Assembly: GCA_964001305.1 (NCBI GenBank)
Contig: CAXFAI010000001.1
Coordinates: forward strand, 62,001-126,000
Reading direction: 5' to 3'
Length of the DNA: 64,000 nucleotides
Origin: CAJXMH01 sp964001305
Lineage (GTDB): Bacteria; Bacteroidota; Bacteroidia; Flavobacteriales_E; Vicingaceae
Part shown: one piece after another, positions 17,744 to 25,751 of the stretch
How positions within the stretch are numbered: the stretch's first letter is position 1
Layout of the letters: the number at the start of each line of letters is the position of its first letter
Notes under the pieces: generated by a model
What the model was told of the DNA's origin: nothing
What the model saw: only the letters and a program-made list of their open reading frames with translations
The model's database searches: none
Made by a program: the position numbers and the translations under genes

Positions 17744-18394
17744 TTACTTTTTTAATCGTAAAGAGTCGCTTACTTTTTTACTAAACTGCATTTCGATTTT
17801 TCCCATTTTGACCAGAACACTTTCATCAAAATCTATTTTTTCAACCACCTCTACTCTATCTCCAAGTTTTATCTTTTTTTGATTTAGAAATTTTAGAAAC
17901 TCTTCGGAGCTATTTTCTATTCCAATAATAATTCCAGCATCTCCGATTTTTAATTCACTTAACAATTGATAGGCTACTTTTTTAATCACTCCATTTTTGT
18001 CTGGTATGGGTGAGCCATGCGGATCAAAATCTGGAAAGCCCAATACTTCATCCATGCGTTCAAAAAGCAATGGCGAATCTATATGTTCCATCTGTTCAGC
18101 AATGGCATGAACTTTTTCCCAACCAATGCCAAGCTTTTCAACCAAGTACATTTCTGTAATTCGATGCTTACGAATAATTAAGGCTGCTTTTGTTTTTCCC
18201 TCTTTGGTAAGTTTAAGTGGTTTGTATTTTTCATAATGCAACCAGCCAAGTTCTTCCATTTTTTTAATCATGTTATTGGCTGTAGGCTTACTAACCTCTA
18301 GACTATCACTCAATTCAGTTAAACTTATTTCTCCTTTCTCATTCATTAAGTTAAATAGGGCTTTTAAATAATTTTCTTTTGTCTGTGAAGGCAT
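17744..18394 (-). CDS. Metal-dependent DtxR/MntR-family repressor (copy 1)
   Basis: The 216-residue regulator has an N-terminal winged helix (LTELSDSLEVSKPTANNMIKKME), the DtxR dimer/metal domain and a C-terminal SH3-like FeoA domain (GDAGIIIGIENSSEEFLKFL). The metal ligands align as H77, E81, H96, E100, E103, H104. E100 replaces the DtxR cysteine C102, as in manganese-responsive MntR proteins, and position 8 is Asn rather than Met or Asp. I infer Mn(II) or Fe(II) sensing. It diverges from a TonB receptor whose promoter carries a palindrome. Confidence 0.88.
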   Translation of the reverse strand: MPSQTKENYLKALFNLMNEKGEISLTELSDSLEVSKPTANNMIKKMEELGWLHYEKYKPLKLTKEGKTKAALIIRKHRITEMYLVEKLGIGWEKVHAIAEQMEHIDSPLLFERMDEVLGFPDFDPHGSPIPDKNGVIKKVAYQLLSELKIGDAGIIIGIENSSEEFLKFLNQKKIKLGDRVEVVEKIDFDESVLVKMGKIEMQFSKKVSDSLRLKK

Positions 18395-18438
18395 AGCTGT
18401 GATTTTGAAACGAAATTATAATCTTTTTTTTATTCCAA

Positions 18439-18468
18439 TTGTTAGATGTGTCTAACTTATTATATTTG
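18439..18468 (+). promoter_or_regulatory. Promoter of the TonB-dependent receptor
   Basis: TTG (18439-18441), a 19-bp spacer and TATATTTG (18461-18468) match the Bacteroidota consensus TTG-N19-TANNTTTG exactly. The expected start of transcription is near 18475, 20 nt before the ATG. This is the best-formed promoter in the window. Confidence 0.7.
18441..18456. promoter_or_regulatory. DtxR/MntR-type operator palindrome
   Basis: GTTAGATGTGTCTAAC is a perfect 6-bp inverted repeat with a 4-nt spacer. It overlaps the -33 element and the spacer of the receptor promoter, where a bound repressor would block RNA polymerase. The related TTAGA-N4-CCTAA sequence occurs in front of the second DtxR gene at 29334-29361. 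I infer that copy 1 or 2 of the DtxR-family protein binds here when loaded with metal. Confidence 0.6.
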
Positions 18469-18494
18469 CCTCATTAAATTATTGATTTAGCATC

Positions 18495-20774
18495 ATGAAA
18501 TATATGCTTATATTAGGTTCCTTATTGCTTACTTTTAAAGGAAATGCACAAGAAGCGCGCATTCATGGAACCGTTACTTTTCCAAATAATGAAGTTGCTC
18601 CGTTTGTCAACATACTACTGAAAGGAAGCACACAAGGAGTTACAACAGATGAGAATGGTAAATTCAGTCTTGTATTAAACCCCGGCACACACACTATTAT
18701 GGTACGGTTTATCGGCTATAAAACTGAAGTTAAAACCTTTAAAGTAGAAGCAGGAGAAACAAAGACCTTAAATTTTATTTTAAAAGAAACTTCGCAAAAC
18801 CTAAACGAAGTTGTGGTAACAGGAACCATGAAAGAAATGTCGAAGAAAAATAGTCCTGTACCAGTAGAAGTATATTCTGCTAAGTATTTTGAGAACAATA
18901 AAAATCCTTCCATTTTTGAATCACTACAAAATGTTAATGGTGTTCGTCCACAATTAAATTGCAACGTTTGCAATACAGGCGACATTCACATGAATGGCCT
19001 TGAAGGGCCTTATACCATGGTATTAATTGATGGAATGCCGATTGTTAGTGGACTTTCCACGGTTTATGGTCTCACAGGAATACCTTCCGCCTTGATTGAG
19101 CGTGTAGAAATTGTAAAAGGACCTGCCTCTACTCTTTATGGCTCAGAAGCGGTGGGTGGTTTAATCAACGTTATCACAAAAAAACCTCTAAATGCTCCTA
19201 CTTTTACTGCAGATGTTTATACCACTTCTTGGCAAGAGTTAAATGCTGATTTAGGAGCTAAATACAAGCTTTCCGATAAGGTTTATGGGTTAATGGGTTT
19301 GAACTACTTCAATTATGATAATCCCATAGACAACAATGGTGATGGATTTACGGATGTGACCTTACAAGACCGAATATCTATTTTTAATAAATTTTCATTT
19401 CAACGAAACGAAAATAGAGCCTTTGATATTGGCCTGCGTTATGTTTATGAAGATAGATGGGGAGGTGAAATGAATTGGAATCCTGAATTTAGGGCCGGTG
19501 ATTCTATTTATGGAGAAAGCATTTATACCAGTCGTTGGGAAGTGTTTGGAAATTACCAACTTCCCATTTCAAGTGAAAACCTAAATCTTCAATTTAGTGC
19601 TAACGAACACGATCAAAACTCGGTGTATGGCAGTGATGTTTACATCGCTAATCAAAAGATTGGATTTACACAACTGACGTGGAACAAAAAGTTATGGAAT
19701 TCACATGACTTCCTTTTGGGGGCGGCTTATCGCTATACGTATTACGACGATAATACAGGAGCAACTTTTACTTTAGATAGCAGTGGAAACCAAGCTTCTG
19801 AAATTCACTTACCAGGATTCTTTATTCAAGATCAAATCACGATAAACGAACAAAATACTCTTTTGCTTGGTGCTCGTTACGACTACAATACCATTCATGG
19901 AAGCATTTATTCCCCTCGCATAAATTACAAATGGAATTTTTTGAATGACAGAACCATTCTGAGACTAAGTGCAGGAAACGGTTTTAGAGTGGCAAATGTT
20001 TTTACAGAAGATCATGCAGCTTTAACCGGAGCAAGAGAAGTTGTATTTGCCGAAGAACTTCGTCCTGAAGAATCGATTAATGTGAATGTTAACGCAGTTC
20101 AAAAGTTTTACACCAAAAACGAAACCTTTATTGGCTTAGATTTTTCTGCTTTCTATACTTCATTTTCTAACCGAATAGTTCCGGATTATGAAAGTAATCC
20201 GAATCAAATCATCTACGACAATCTAAATGGAGAAGCCATTTCAAAAGGGGTTTCACTAAACCTCGATTTAACCTTTACAAATGGATTGAAAATTATGGGA
20301 GGCGCTACTTTAATGGATGTTACCATAGAAGAAGAAGGTGAAAAAAAGCGTCAGTTATTAACGGAAAATTTTACTGCAGTTTGGAATATTGAGTACACGA
20401 TTTTACCATGGAATTTACAATTGAATTTTACAGGAAATGTTTACAGCCCTATGCGTTTGCCTTTGTTAGGTGAATTGGATTCTCGTGATGAACACTCTCC
20501 TTGGTGGAGTATTTTGAATATACAATTGAGTAAAGACATTCATAAAAAATGGAATATTTACGGAGGAGTTAAAAATATACTTGATTTCACTCCTGCTGCT
20601 AATAGTATTGCTCGCGCCTTTGATCCATTTGACAAGAATGTTAGCTTTAACGCTCAAGGCGAAGTTGTTTCAAGTGTAAACAATCCAAATGCTCTTACTT
20701 TTGACCCATCGTATGTTTATGCTCCAAATCAAGGTGTGCGTGCATTTGTTGGAATCAAATATCAGTTAAAGTAG
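18495..20774 (+). CDS. TonB-dependent outer-membrane receptor
   Basis: The 759-residue receptor has a signal peptide (to about residue 19), a carboxypeptidase-regulatory-like domain (residues 21-100), a plug domain (about 115-240) with VLIDGMPIVSGL and RVEIVKGPASTLYGSEAVGG, and a 22-strand-type barrel ending in VGIKYQLK. A CxxC pair (C156, C159) lies in the plug. It imports a metal chelate or similar ligand using TonB energy; the DtxR-type operator over its promoter points to metal-limited expression. The ligand cannot be read from the sequence. A thioredoxin-like gene follows without a gap. Confidence 0.93.
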   Translation: MKYMLILGSLLLTFKGNAQEARIHGTVTFPNNEVAPFVNILLKGSTQGVTTDENGKFSLVLNPGTHTIMVRFIGYKTEVKTFKVEAGETKTLNFILKETSQNLNEVVVTGTMKEMSKKNSPVPVEVYSAKYFENNKNPSIFESLQNVNGVRPQLNCNVCNTGDIHMNGLEGPYTMVLIDGMPIVSGLSTVYGLTGIPSALIERVEIVKGPASTLYGSEAVGGLINVITKKPLNAPTFTADVYTTSWQELNADLGAKYKLSDKVYGLMGLNYFNYDNPIDNNGDGFTDVTLQDRISIFNKFSFQRNENRAFDIGLRYVYEDRWGGEMNWNPEFRAGDSIYGESIYTSRWEVFGNYQLPISSENLNLQFSANEHDQNSVYGSDVYIANQKIGFTQLTWNKKLWNSHDFLLGAAYRYTYYDDNTGATFTLDSSGNQASEIHLPGFFIQDQITINEQNTLLLGARYDYNTIHGSIYSPRINYKWNFLNDRTILRLSAGNGFRVANVFTEDHAALTGAREVVFAEELRPEESINVNVNAVQKFYTKNETFIGLDFSAFYTSFSNRIVPDYESNPNQIIYDNLNGEAISKGVSLNLDLTFTNGLKIMGGATLMDVTIEEEGEKKRQLLTENFTAVWNIEYTILPWNLQLNFTGNVYSPMRLPLLGELDSRDEHSPWWSILNIQLSKDIHKKWNIYGGVKNILDFTPAANSIARAFDPFDKNVSFNAQGEVVSSVNNPNALTFDPSYVYAPNQGVRAFVGIKYQLK

Positions 20775-21233
20775 ATGAATTCGATACGTATAACTTGCTT
20801 TATTCTTTTCAGTTTTATTGCGAATTTCTGTATAGCTCAAGATTATTGGGTTGACTTTAAGGATTTGAATGATAGCTTAAAAAAGCAAGCTAAACCAGTT
20901 TTAATTTTTGTTTACACCGATTGGTGCAAAGTCTGCAAAATGCAAGAAAATGCAGTATTTGAAGATAAAGAAATTCTGGAAATGCTACAGCAAGAAGTTT
21001 ATGCTTTAAAGTTGAACGCAGAAGGCAAAGATGACCTTATATTTATGGGAAGAAAGTACGCAGGAGCCAACCAAAACCAATACCACCAATTGGCAGAATT
21101 TGTTGGATTAGTTGAAGGTAAACTAAGTTTTCCGACTATTGTATATTTAGGAAATAATTTGGAGCTCTTACAAGTTTACAATCGATATCTATCTAAAAAT
21201 CAAATTATAACAACTATAAAGTTGTTAGAGTAA
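20775..21233 (+). CDS. Secreted thioredoxin-like protein
   Basis: The 152-residue protein has a signal peptide (MNSIRITCFILFSFIANFCIAQ) and one thioredoxin fold with the redox motif WCKVCK (C51, C54) and cis-Pro region LSFPTIVYLG. It begins directly at the base after the receptor stop codon, so the two are translated from one mRNA. I infer a periplasmic disulfide reductase or metal-handling partner for the receptor, whose plug has its own CxxC pair. A general DsbD-linked role is the alternative. Confidence 0.87.
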   Translation: MNSIRITCFILFSFIANFCIAQDYWVDFKDLNDSLKKQAKPVLIFVYTDWCKVCKMQENAVFEDKEILEMLQQEVYALKLNAEGKDDLIFMGRKYAGANQNQYHQLAEFVGLVEGKLSFPTIVYLGNNLELLQVYNRYLSKNQIITTIKLLE

Positions 21234-21261
21234 AGTATTTTTAATACTTATTCAATAAAGT

Positions 21262-21648
21262 TTAATCAGTTATTTTAACTGGCTTTTTATCTTCATCTAT
21301 TGCAACAAAGGTAAATTCACCACTTACAGCCCTTTCTCTTTCTTCACAATACATCTGTTCAATAAATATGTCAACTCGAACCTTCAAGCTAGTATTTCCG
21401 GTATATGTTACCTTGCCTACTAATTCTATTATGGTTGCAGAAGGTATTGGTTTCTTAAAATCGATTCGATCACTACTGACAGTTACCATACGCTGTCGAC
21501 AAAATCGTGTAGCTGTTATAAATGCTACTTCATCCATTAAGTGCATGGCTGTACCACCAAATAAAGTATCGTAATGATTTGTGGTATTTGGAAAAACAGC
21601 TTTAAAAATGCGTGTTTCCGATTGTTTTATCTTCTCTTGTCTTGTCAT
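21262..21648 (-). CDS. Acyl-CoA thioesterase, hotdog fold (YciA-like)
   Basis: The 128-residue protein fits the 4HBT/YciA thioesterases: FPNTTNHYDTLFGGTAMHLM followed by DEVAFITATRF (active-site Asp region) and SDRIDFKKPIPSATIIELVG. It hydrolyses acyl-CoA esters in the cytoplasm; chain-length preference is not readable. Its start overlaps the stop of the PAS gene by 4 bp (ATGA), so the two are likely co-transcribed. Confidence 0.88.
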   Translation of the reverse strand: MTRQEKIKQSETRIFKAVFPNTTNHYDTLFGGTAMHLMDEVAFITATRFCRQRMVTVSSDRIDFKKPIPSATIIELVGKVTYTGNTSLKVRVDIFIEQMYCEERERAVSGEFTFVAIDEDKKPVKITD

Positions 21649-22166
21649 AAAATTTCTTTTTCAAAAGCTGCAAATGCTTTCAATTCTCCATTATTGGTTT
21701 TTAAAGGGTGTACCTCTGCCCTACATATATATATCGTTCTATCCTTTTTATAATTTAAGATTGTTTGAGTAAACGGTTTTTGTAATATCAAGTTCGTTCT
21801 AAATGATTCTTTGCTTTTTTGAGTTGTATTCTTGCCTTGTAAAATATGAGGTCTTTTTCCTATTACGAAATTTCTTGAATAACCTGTCATATTAGTAAAT
21901 CCTTTATTTATCCAAAGAATTTTTTGATTTAGATCTGTTAATACAATAGCATCATATTCTGTATGTTGAATCGCACTAAAATCAATCTTACATGAAACAT
22001 TTTTGATTTGACTATTTAGCTCCTTCAGATCATTTAAATTCTTAAGGTGCTTCATTCGCTTAGCATAAGAATTCATGAATATATCCCATGACATCAACGG
22101 ACTCAGTATTTTTCTTTTATCTGAATTCCAACTTGTGCTTTCTTTCATTTCAATCAAACTTTCCAT
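21645..22166 (-). CDS. Single-domain PAS protein
   Basis: The 173-residue protein has a helical N-terminal 60 residues and then one PAS domain: DAIVLTDLNQKILWINKGFT, NMTGYSRNFVIGKRPHILQG and YKKDRTIYICRAEVHPLK. The LOV-like segment GKRPHILQG has Pro where LOV photoreceptors have the flavin-binding cysteine, so blue-light chemistry of that type is not expected. There is no kinase, cyclase or DNA-binding domain. It is the first complete gene after the leftward cobalamin riboswitch, about 250 bp away; whether the riboswitch controls it is unclear. Confidence 0.82.
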   Translation of the reverse strand: MESLIEMKESTSWNSDKRKILSPLMSWDIFMNSYAKRMKHLKNLNDLKELNSQIKNVSCKIDFSAIQHTEYDAIVLTDLNQKILWINKGFTNMTGYSRNFVIGKRPHILQGKNTTQKSKESFRTNLILQKPFTQTILNYKKDRTIYICRAEVHPLKTNNGELKAFAAFEKEIL

Positions 22167-22415
22167 TTTTGAACTACGTTATTATCAATAAAAAAATTTC
22201 AAGTATAATTTTCGCGAATAGCTTGTAGATTGTGCTTTCATCTCTTAAATTTTTAACACGTTAAACAATAATAAAAGCTCTTCTGCAGAACTTCACCATG
22301 CTTTTTAAGAAATAAAAATTGAAGTAAGTTGAATAAAACGAGTGGCACAAAACATTCCCACTAAATATCAACCTCATGAACAAGCTTTTTTTCGCGAAAG
22401 CATCGTCAATACTCA

Positions 22416-22573
22416 AAAAAGGCAGGTCTCCTGACTTGTAACCGTTTTATCGTCCTTCCCATTAAAAAACAGTGGACAATTGTTGATAAAACCTATTACG
22501 TTACTTACAGTTGCGCGACAGTTCGTGATTCTCACACGATTCCCAATTACATTGCGTTAAGCAATACCTTTTT
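22416..22573 (-). ncRNA. Cobalamin (AdoCbl) riboswitch, leftward, without an evident B12 gene
   Basis: On the minus strand the B12 box AGTCAGGAGACCTGCC (complement of 22421-22436) is complete. The aptamer core reads GGGAATCGTGTGAGAATCAC and later CGCAACTGTAA, close to the family consensus. P1 pairs AAAAAGG (22573-22567) with CCTTTTT (22422-22416). A TACTTTTG promoter box lies upstream at 22618-22611. Downstream on this strand there is no transporter or B12 gene, only 250 bp of sequence and then the PAS and thioesterase genes. Confidence 0.88.
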
Positions 22574-22610
22574 GGTTTGATAAAGAAATTATGAAAAGAA
22601 CAATTCGCCT

Positions 22611-22618
22611 CAAAAGTA
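22611..22618 (-). promoter_or_regulatory. Candidate -7 box for the leftward riboswitch transcript
   Basis: The minus strand reads TACTTTTG (TANNTTTG). Transcription would begin near 22604, about 30 nt before the riboswitch P1 stem. No TTG is seen at -33. Confidence 0.45.
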
Positions 22619-22678
22619 AAAAAATTAAATAGGCTTCTTTTCATGAATTCTCTTTAGTTTCAACCTTCTACTTAAAAC

Positions 22679-22740
22679 AAAAGGGAATTTGTTAATAAGC
22701 CAGTGAATACTTTTTCTAATGAAATGAGAAATTCCCTTTT
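22679..22740. repeat. Inverted repeat with perfect 12-bp arms between the two riboswitches
   Basis: AAAAGGGAATTT (22679-22690) and AAATTCCCTTTT (22729-22740) are exact reverse complements separated by 38 nt. The repeat lies between the two divergent riboswitch promoters. It may be a protein-binding site, a remnant terminator or a cruciform; the long loop argues against an efficient intrinsic terminator. Confidence 0.6.
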
Positions 22741-22749
22741 AAATCAAAA

Positions 22750-22757
22750 TAAATTTG
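22750..22757 (+). promoter_or_regulatory. Candidate -7 box of the nrdB riboswitch transcript
   Basis: TAAATTTG matches TANNTTTG. Transcription would begin near 22764, exactly at the first base of riboswitch stem P1, which supports the call. No good TTG is seen at -33. Confidence 0.5.
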
Positions 22758-22764
22758 AATCAAG

Positions 22765-22922
22765 AAAAGGTCGTAGAAATTACGATAATAGGGAATCAGG
22801 TGAAACTCCTGAACAGTACCCGCTGCTGTAACAGCTCTTTCACTTCAAGTAAAAAATCCACTCTAAACGCTCTGTTTGGGGGAAGGAACTTGAAGTAGCT
22901 GAAGTCAGAAGACCTGCCTTTT
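22765..22922 (+). ncRNA. Cobalamin (AdoCbl) riboswitch upstream of nrdB-nrdA
   Basis: The conserved elements are in order: GGGAATCAGGTGAAACTCCT (from 22791), GAACAGTACCCGCTGCTGTAA region, GGGGGAAGG, and the B12 box AGTCAGAAGACCTGCC (22903-22918). P1 pairs AAAAGG (22765-22770) with CCTTTT (22917-22922). It precedes a class I ribonucleotide reductase by 113 nt. Cobalamin riboswitches in front of B12-independent reductases are known to shut them off when B12 allows a class II enzyme to work. A small hairpin near the nrdB start codon suggests control of translation. Confidence 0.93.
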
Positions 22923-23019
22923 AAATTTATTTGTTTAATCGCTTTCGGGAATAAAAGCATAGCAAAACATAGAATAATTCTCTCTAGTTCATTCTGTGGT
23001 TCGCTGGCTCCTTCTCCAA

Positions 23020-23034
23020 GCAAAATTGATTTGC
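23020..23034 (+). promoter_or_regulatory. Hairpin next to the nrdB start codon, possible riboswitch expression platform
   Basis: GCAAA (23020-23024) and TTTGC (23030-23034) form a 5-bp stem with a 5-nt loop that ends one base before the ATG. If it competes with a B12-bound structure it could control translation start. The stem is short, so this is tentative. Confidence 0.3.
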
Positions 23035-23035
23035 C

Positions 23036-24013
23036 ATGAGTTCTATTTTCAAGAAAAGAGTTAATTACAAACCTTTTGAATATCCAGAAGTACTAGATTT
23101 TACAGAAGCCATTAATAAATCTTTTTGGGTTCATTCAGAAGTAGATTTCACAGCAGATGTTCAAGATTTTCATGCTCATTTAAGCGAAAATGAAAAACAA
23201 ATAGTTAAGAAAAGCCTTCTTGCAATTGCTCAAATTGAAGTTGCTGTAAAGTCCTTTTGGGGAGACCTTTACCATCATTTACCTAAACCTGAGTTTAATG
23301 GCTTAGGCAGCACCTTTGCAGAATGTGAGTTCCGCCATTCTGAGGCTTATTCAAGATTGTTAGATGTTTTGGGCTACAACGATGAATTTACTCATTTAAT
23401 GAAAGTGCCTGTTATTAAAAGAAGAGTAGACTATTTAAGTAAAGCCTTGGCTTTTACAAAGTCTGATGAACCCAAACGCTATGTTTTCTCACTTATCCTC
23501 TTCTCTATTCTTATTGAAAATGTTTCTCTTTTTAGTCAGTTTGCTATCATTCTTTCTTTTACTCGATTTAAGGGAGTTATGAAAAATGTTAGCAACATCA
23601 TCGGATGGACTTCAGTAGATGAGCAGATTCACGCCAATGCAGGTATGTATATTGTCAATAAAATCAGAGAAGAGCATCCGGAGTTTTTCGACGAAGAAAC
23701 CATTGAAGAGATTAAACATATAGTTGCTGATTCGATTGTTGTTGAATCTAACATACTAGATTGGATTTTTGCCGATGGTGAATTAGACGAAATCTCAAAG
23801 TCAGACCTATTAAATTTTATGAAATTTAGAGCCGATGAGAGCCTCACAAACATTGGATTAGATAAGATTTTCAAGGTTAGTGATGAAGATTATAAACCTT
23901 TAGCCTGGTTTGAAGAAGAGATTTTTGCCAACAGCTTAGATGATTTCTTCGCAAAAAGACCAGTAGATTATACTAAACACGATAAAAGTATTTCAGCATC
24001 AGATTTATTTTAA
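23036..24013 (+). CDS. nrdB: Class I ribonucleotide reductase, small (radical) subunit
   Basis: The 325-residue ferritin-like subunit generates the radical used by NrdA to make deoxynucleotides. Metal ligands are E68 (QIEVAV), E98 and H101 (CEFRH), E161 (LIENVS), E196 and H199 (DEQIH). Y105 in HSEAYSRL occupies the place of the radical tyrosine. The first ligand is Glu instead of the Asp in E. coli NrdB. The riboswitch-controlled leader of about 270 nt and nrdA 85 bp downstream define the operon. Confidence 0.94.
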   Translation: MSSIFKKRVNYKPFEYPEVLDFTEAINKSFWVHSEVDFTADVQDFHAHLSENEKQIVKKSLLAIAQIEVAVKSFWGDLYHHLPKPEFNGLGSTFAECEFRHSEAYSRLLDVLGYNDEFTHLMKVPVIKRRVDYLSKALAFTKSDEPKRYVFSLILFSILIENVSLFSQFAIILSFTRFKGVMKNVSNIIGWTSVDEQIHANAGMYIVNKIREEHPEFFDEETIEEIKHIVADSIVVESNILDWIFADGELDEISKSDLLNFMKFRADESLTNIGLDKIFKVSDEDYKPLAWFEEEIFANSLDDFFAKRPVDYTKHDKSISASDLF

Positions 24014-24098
24014 ATCAGTTACTCGCTTATACTTCGCATTAAGTTAAAAGCTTTATGCACTACTTCTAAATCAATTTAAAAGCTAAAAACTCACAATT

Positions 24099-25745
24099 AT
24101 GGAAAGATTATGGTGGCTAAACGATGAAAGTCAACAAATTTTAAATCGCGGTTATTTATTGAAAGGGGAAACCGTAACTACAGCAATCGAAAGAGTGGCT
24201 AATGCTGCAGCCAAGCGCTTATACAAGCCCGAGCTTGCTGAAGCTTTTATTGAAATGATTGAGAAAGGATGGATGAGCTTAAGTTCTCCTATTTGGGCCA
24301 ATATGGGCACAGAAAGAGGTTTACCAATTTCATGTTTCAATGTGCATGTACCTGATTACATTGAAGGAATTACACACAAATTAGGTGAAGTAATCATGCA
24401 AACCAAAATTGGTGGAGGCACATCGGGTTATTTTGGAGAATTACGTGAAAGAGGAAGTGCTGTAACTGATAATGGAAAAAGTAGTGGTGCTGTAAGTTTT
24501 ATGAAATTATTTGACACCGCCATGGACACTATTTCTCAAGGTGGAGTTCGTCGTGGAGCATTTGCGGCATATTTGGATATTGATCATCCTGATATTCTAG
24601 AGTTTTTGAAAATAAAGAATATTGGTAACCCTATTCAAAATTTGTTTTATGGAGTTTGTGTACCTGATTATTGGATGCAAGAAATGGTTGATGGTGATCA
24701 TGAAAAGCGAACTGTTTGGGCAAAAGTGATTGAAAGTCGCCAGCAAAAAGGTCTACCCTATGTTTTCTTTTCTGATAATGTAAATCGCTTTAAGGCTGAT
24801 GTCTACATAGACAAAGAAATGCGAATTAATGCGAGTAACCTATGCTCTGAAATAGCCCTTCCTTCTACCAAGGAAGAATCATTCATTTGTTGTCTTTCTT
24901 CCATGAATTTAGAACTTTATGATGAATGGAAAGATACAGAAGCAGTGAAACTCGCAGTATTCTTTTTAGATGCTGTATTACAAGAATTTATAGCAAAAAC
25001 AGAGGACAATTACTATTTAGCTTCTGCAAATCGTTTTGCCAAAAGACATAGAGCCTTAGGCTTGGGTGTAATGGGTTGGCATTCCTATCTTCAAAAAAAT
25101 ATGATTCCATTTGAAGGTTTGCAAGCCAAGCAAAAAACTACAGAGATATTCTCTTATTTAAAAGAAAAGACATACAAAGCAAGTGAAGATTTAGCGCGTA
25201 TTTACGGAGAGCCTGAGGTACTTCAAGATTATGGAAGACGTAATTCTACCTTAATGGCCATTGCTCCTACCACATCTTCATCTGCTATTTTAGGTCAAAC
25301 CTCACCGGGCATTGAGCCTTTTAGTAGCAATTACTATAAGGCAGGATTGGCTAAAGGTAATTTCATGAGAAAGAATAAATACCTAAAAAACTTATTGGTT
25401 ATGAAAGGTATTGATAATGAAGAAACTTGGAGAAGCATTATGCTAAATCATGGAAGTGTTCAGCACTTAAAAGAATTAAATGAAGAAGAACGTGCAGTAT
25501 TTAAAACATTCAAAGAAATCAGTCAACTTGAAATTATTCAGCAAGCTGCTGTAAGACAAAAATACATTGATCAAGCTCAAAGTTTAAATTTAAACATACC
25601 TGCTGCTTTACCTGTAAGGGATGTTAATAAACTTATGGTAGAAGCCTGGAAACTAGGTGTTAAAACACTTTACTATCAAAGAAGTCAATCGGTTTCTAAA
25701 GAGTTTGTTGCTAATATGGTTAGTTGTGCTAGTTGTGAGGCTTAA
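24099..25745 (+). CDS. nrdA: Class I ribonucleotide reductase, large (catalytic) subunit, short form
   Basis: The 548-residue alpha subunit retains the catalytic set: C79 (PISCFN), N247-C249-E251 (SNLCSEIALP), the redox cysteine in FICCLSSMN (264-265), the radical-path tyrosines in TLYYQRSQS, and a C-terminal CASC pair (C543, C546) for re-reduction. It lacks the N-terminal ATP-cone of the 760-residue E. coli enzyme, so dATP feedback through that domain is absent. It follows nrdB by 85 bp in the same riboswitch-controlled operon. Confidence 0.93.
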   Translation: MERLWWLNDESQQILNRGYLLKGETVTTAIERVANAAAKRLYKPELAEAFIEMIEKGWMSLSSPIWANMGTERGLPISCFNVHVPDYIEGITHKLGEVIMQTKIGGGTSGYFGELRERGSAVTDNGKSSGAVSFMKLFDTAMDTISQGGVRRGAFAAYLDIDHPDILEFLKIKNIGNPIQNLFYGVCVPDYWMQEMVDGDHEKRTVWAKVIESRQQKGLPYVFFSDNVNRFKADVYIDKEMRINASNLCSEIALPSTKEESFICCLSSMNLELYDEWKDTEAVKLAVFFLDAVLQEFIAKTEDNYYLASANRFAKRHRALGLGVMGWHSYLQKNMIPFEGLQAKQKTTEIFSYLKEKTYKASEDLARIYGEPEVLQDYGRRNSTLMAIAPTTSSSAILGQTSPGIEPFSSNYYKAGLAKGNFMRKNKYLKNLLVMKGIDNEETWRSIMLNHGSVQHLKELNEEERAVFKTFKEISQLEIIQQAAVRQKYIDQAQSLNLNIPAALPVRDVNKLMVEAWKLGVKTLYYQRSQSVSKEFVANMVSCASCEA

Positions 25746-25751
25746 GTAAAA

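Noticed and set aside
21645..22166. LOV blue-light photoreceptor identity for the PAS protein
   Set aside because: The segment GKRPHILQG has proline instead of the essential flavin-reactive cysteine, and the other LOV residues are only partly kept.
22261..22377. 38-codon minus-strand ORF (starts MRLIFSGNVL) after the leftward riboswitch
   Set aside because: It is very short, with no recognisable signal or domain and a composition that looks random. It could be a leader peptide, but nothing supports it.
22796..23023. Minus-strand ORF of 75 codons over the nrdB leader
   Set aside because: It lies antisense to the riboswitch and its expression region, has no family resemblance and arises from the structured RNA sequence.
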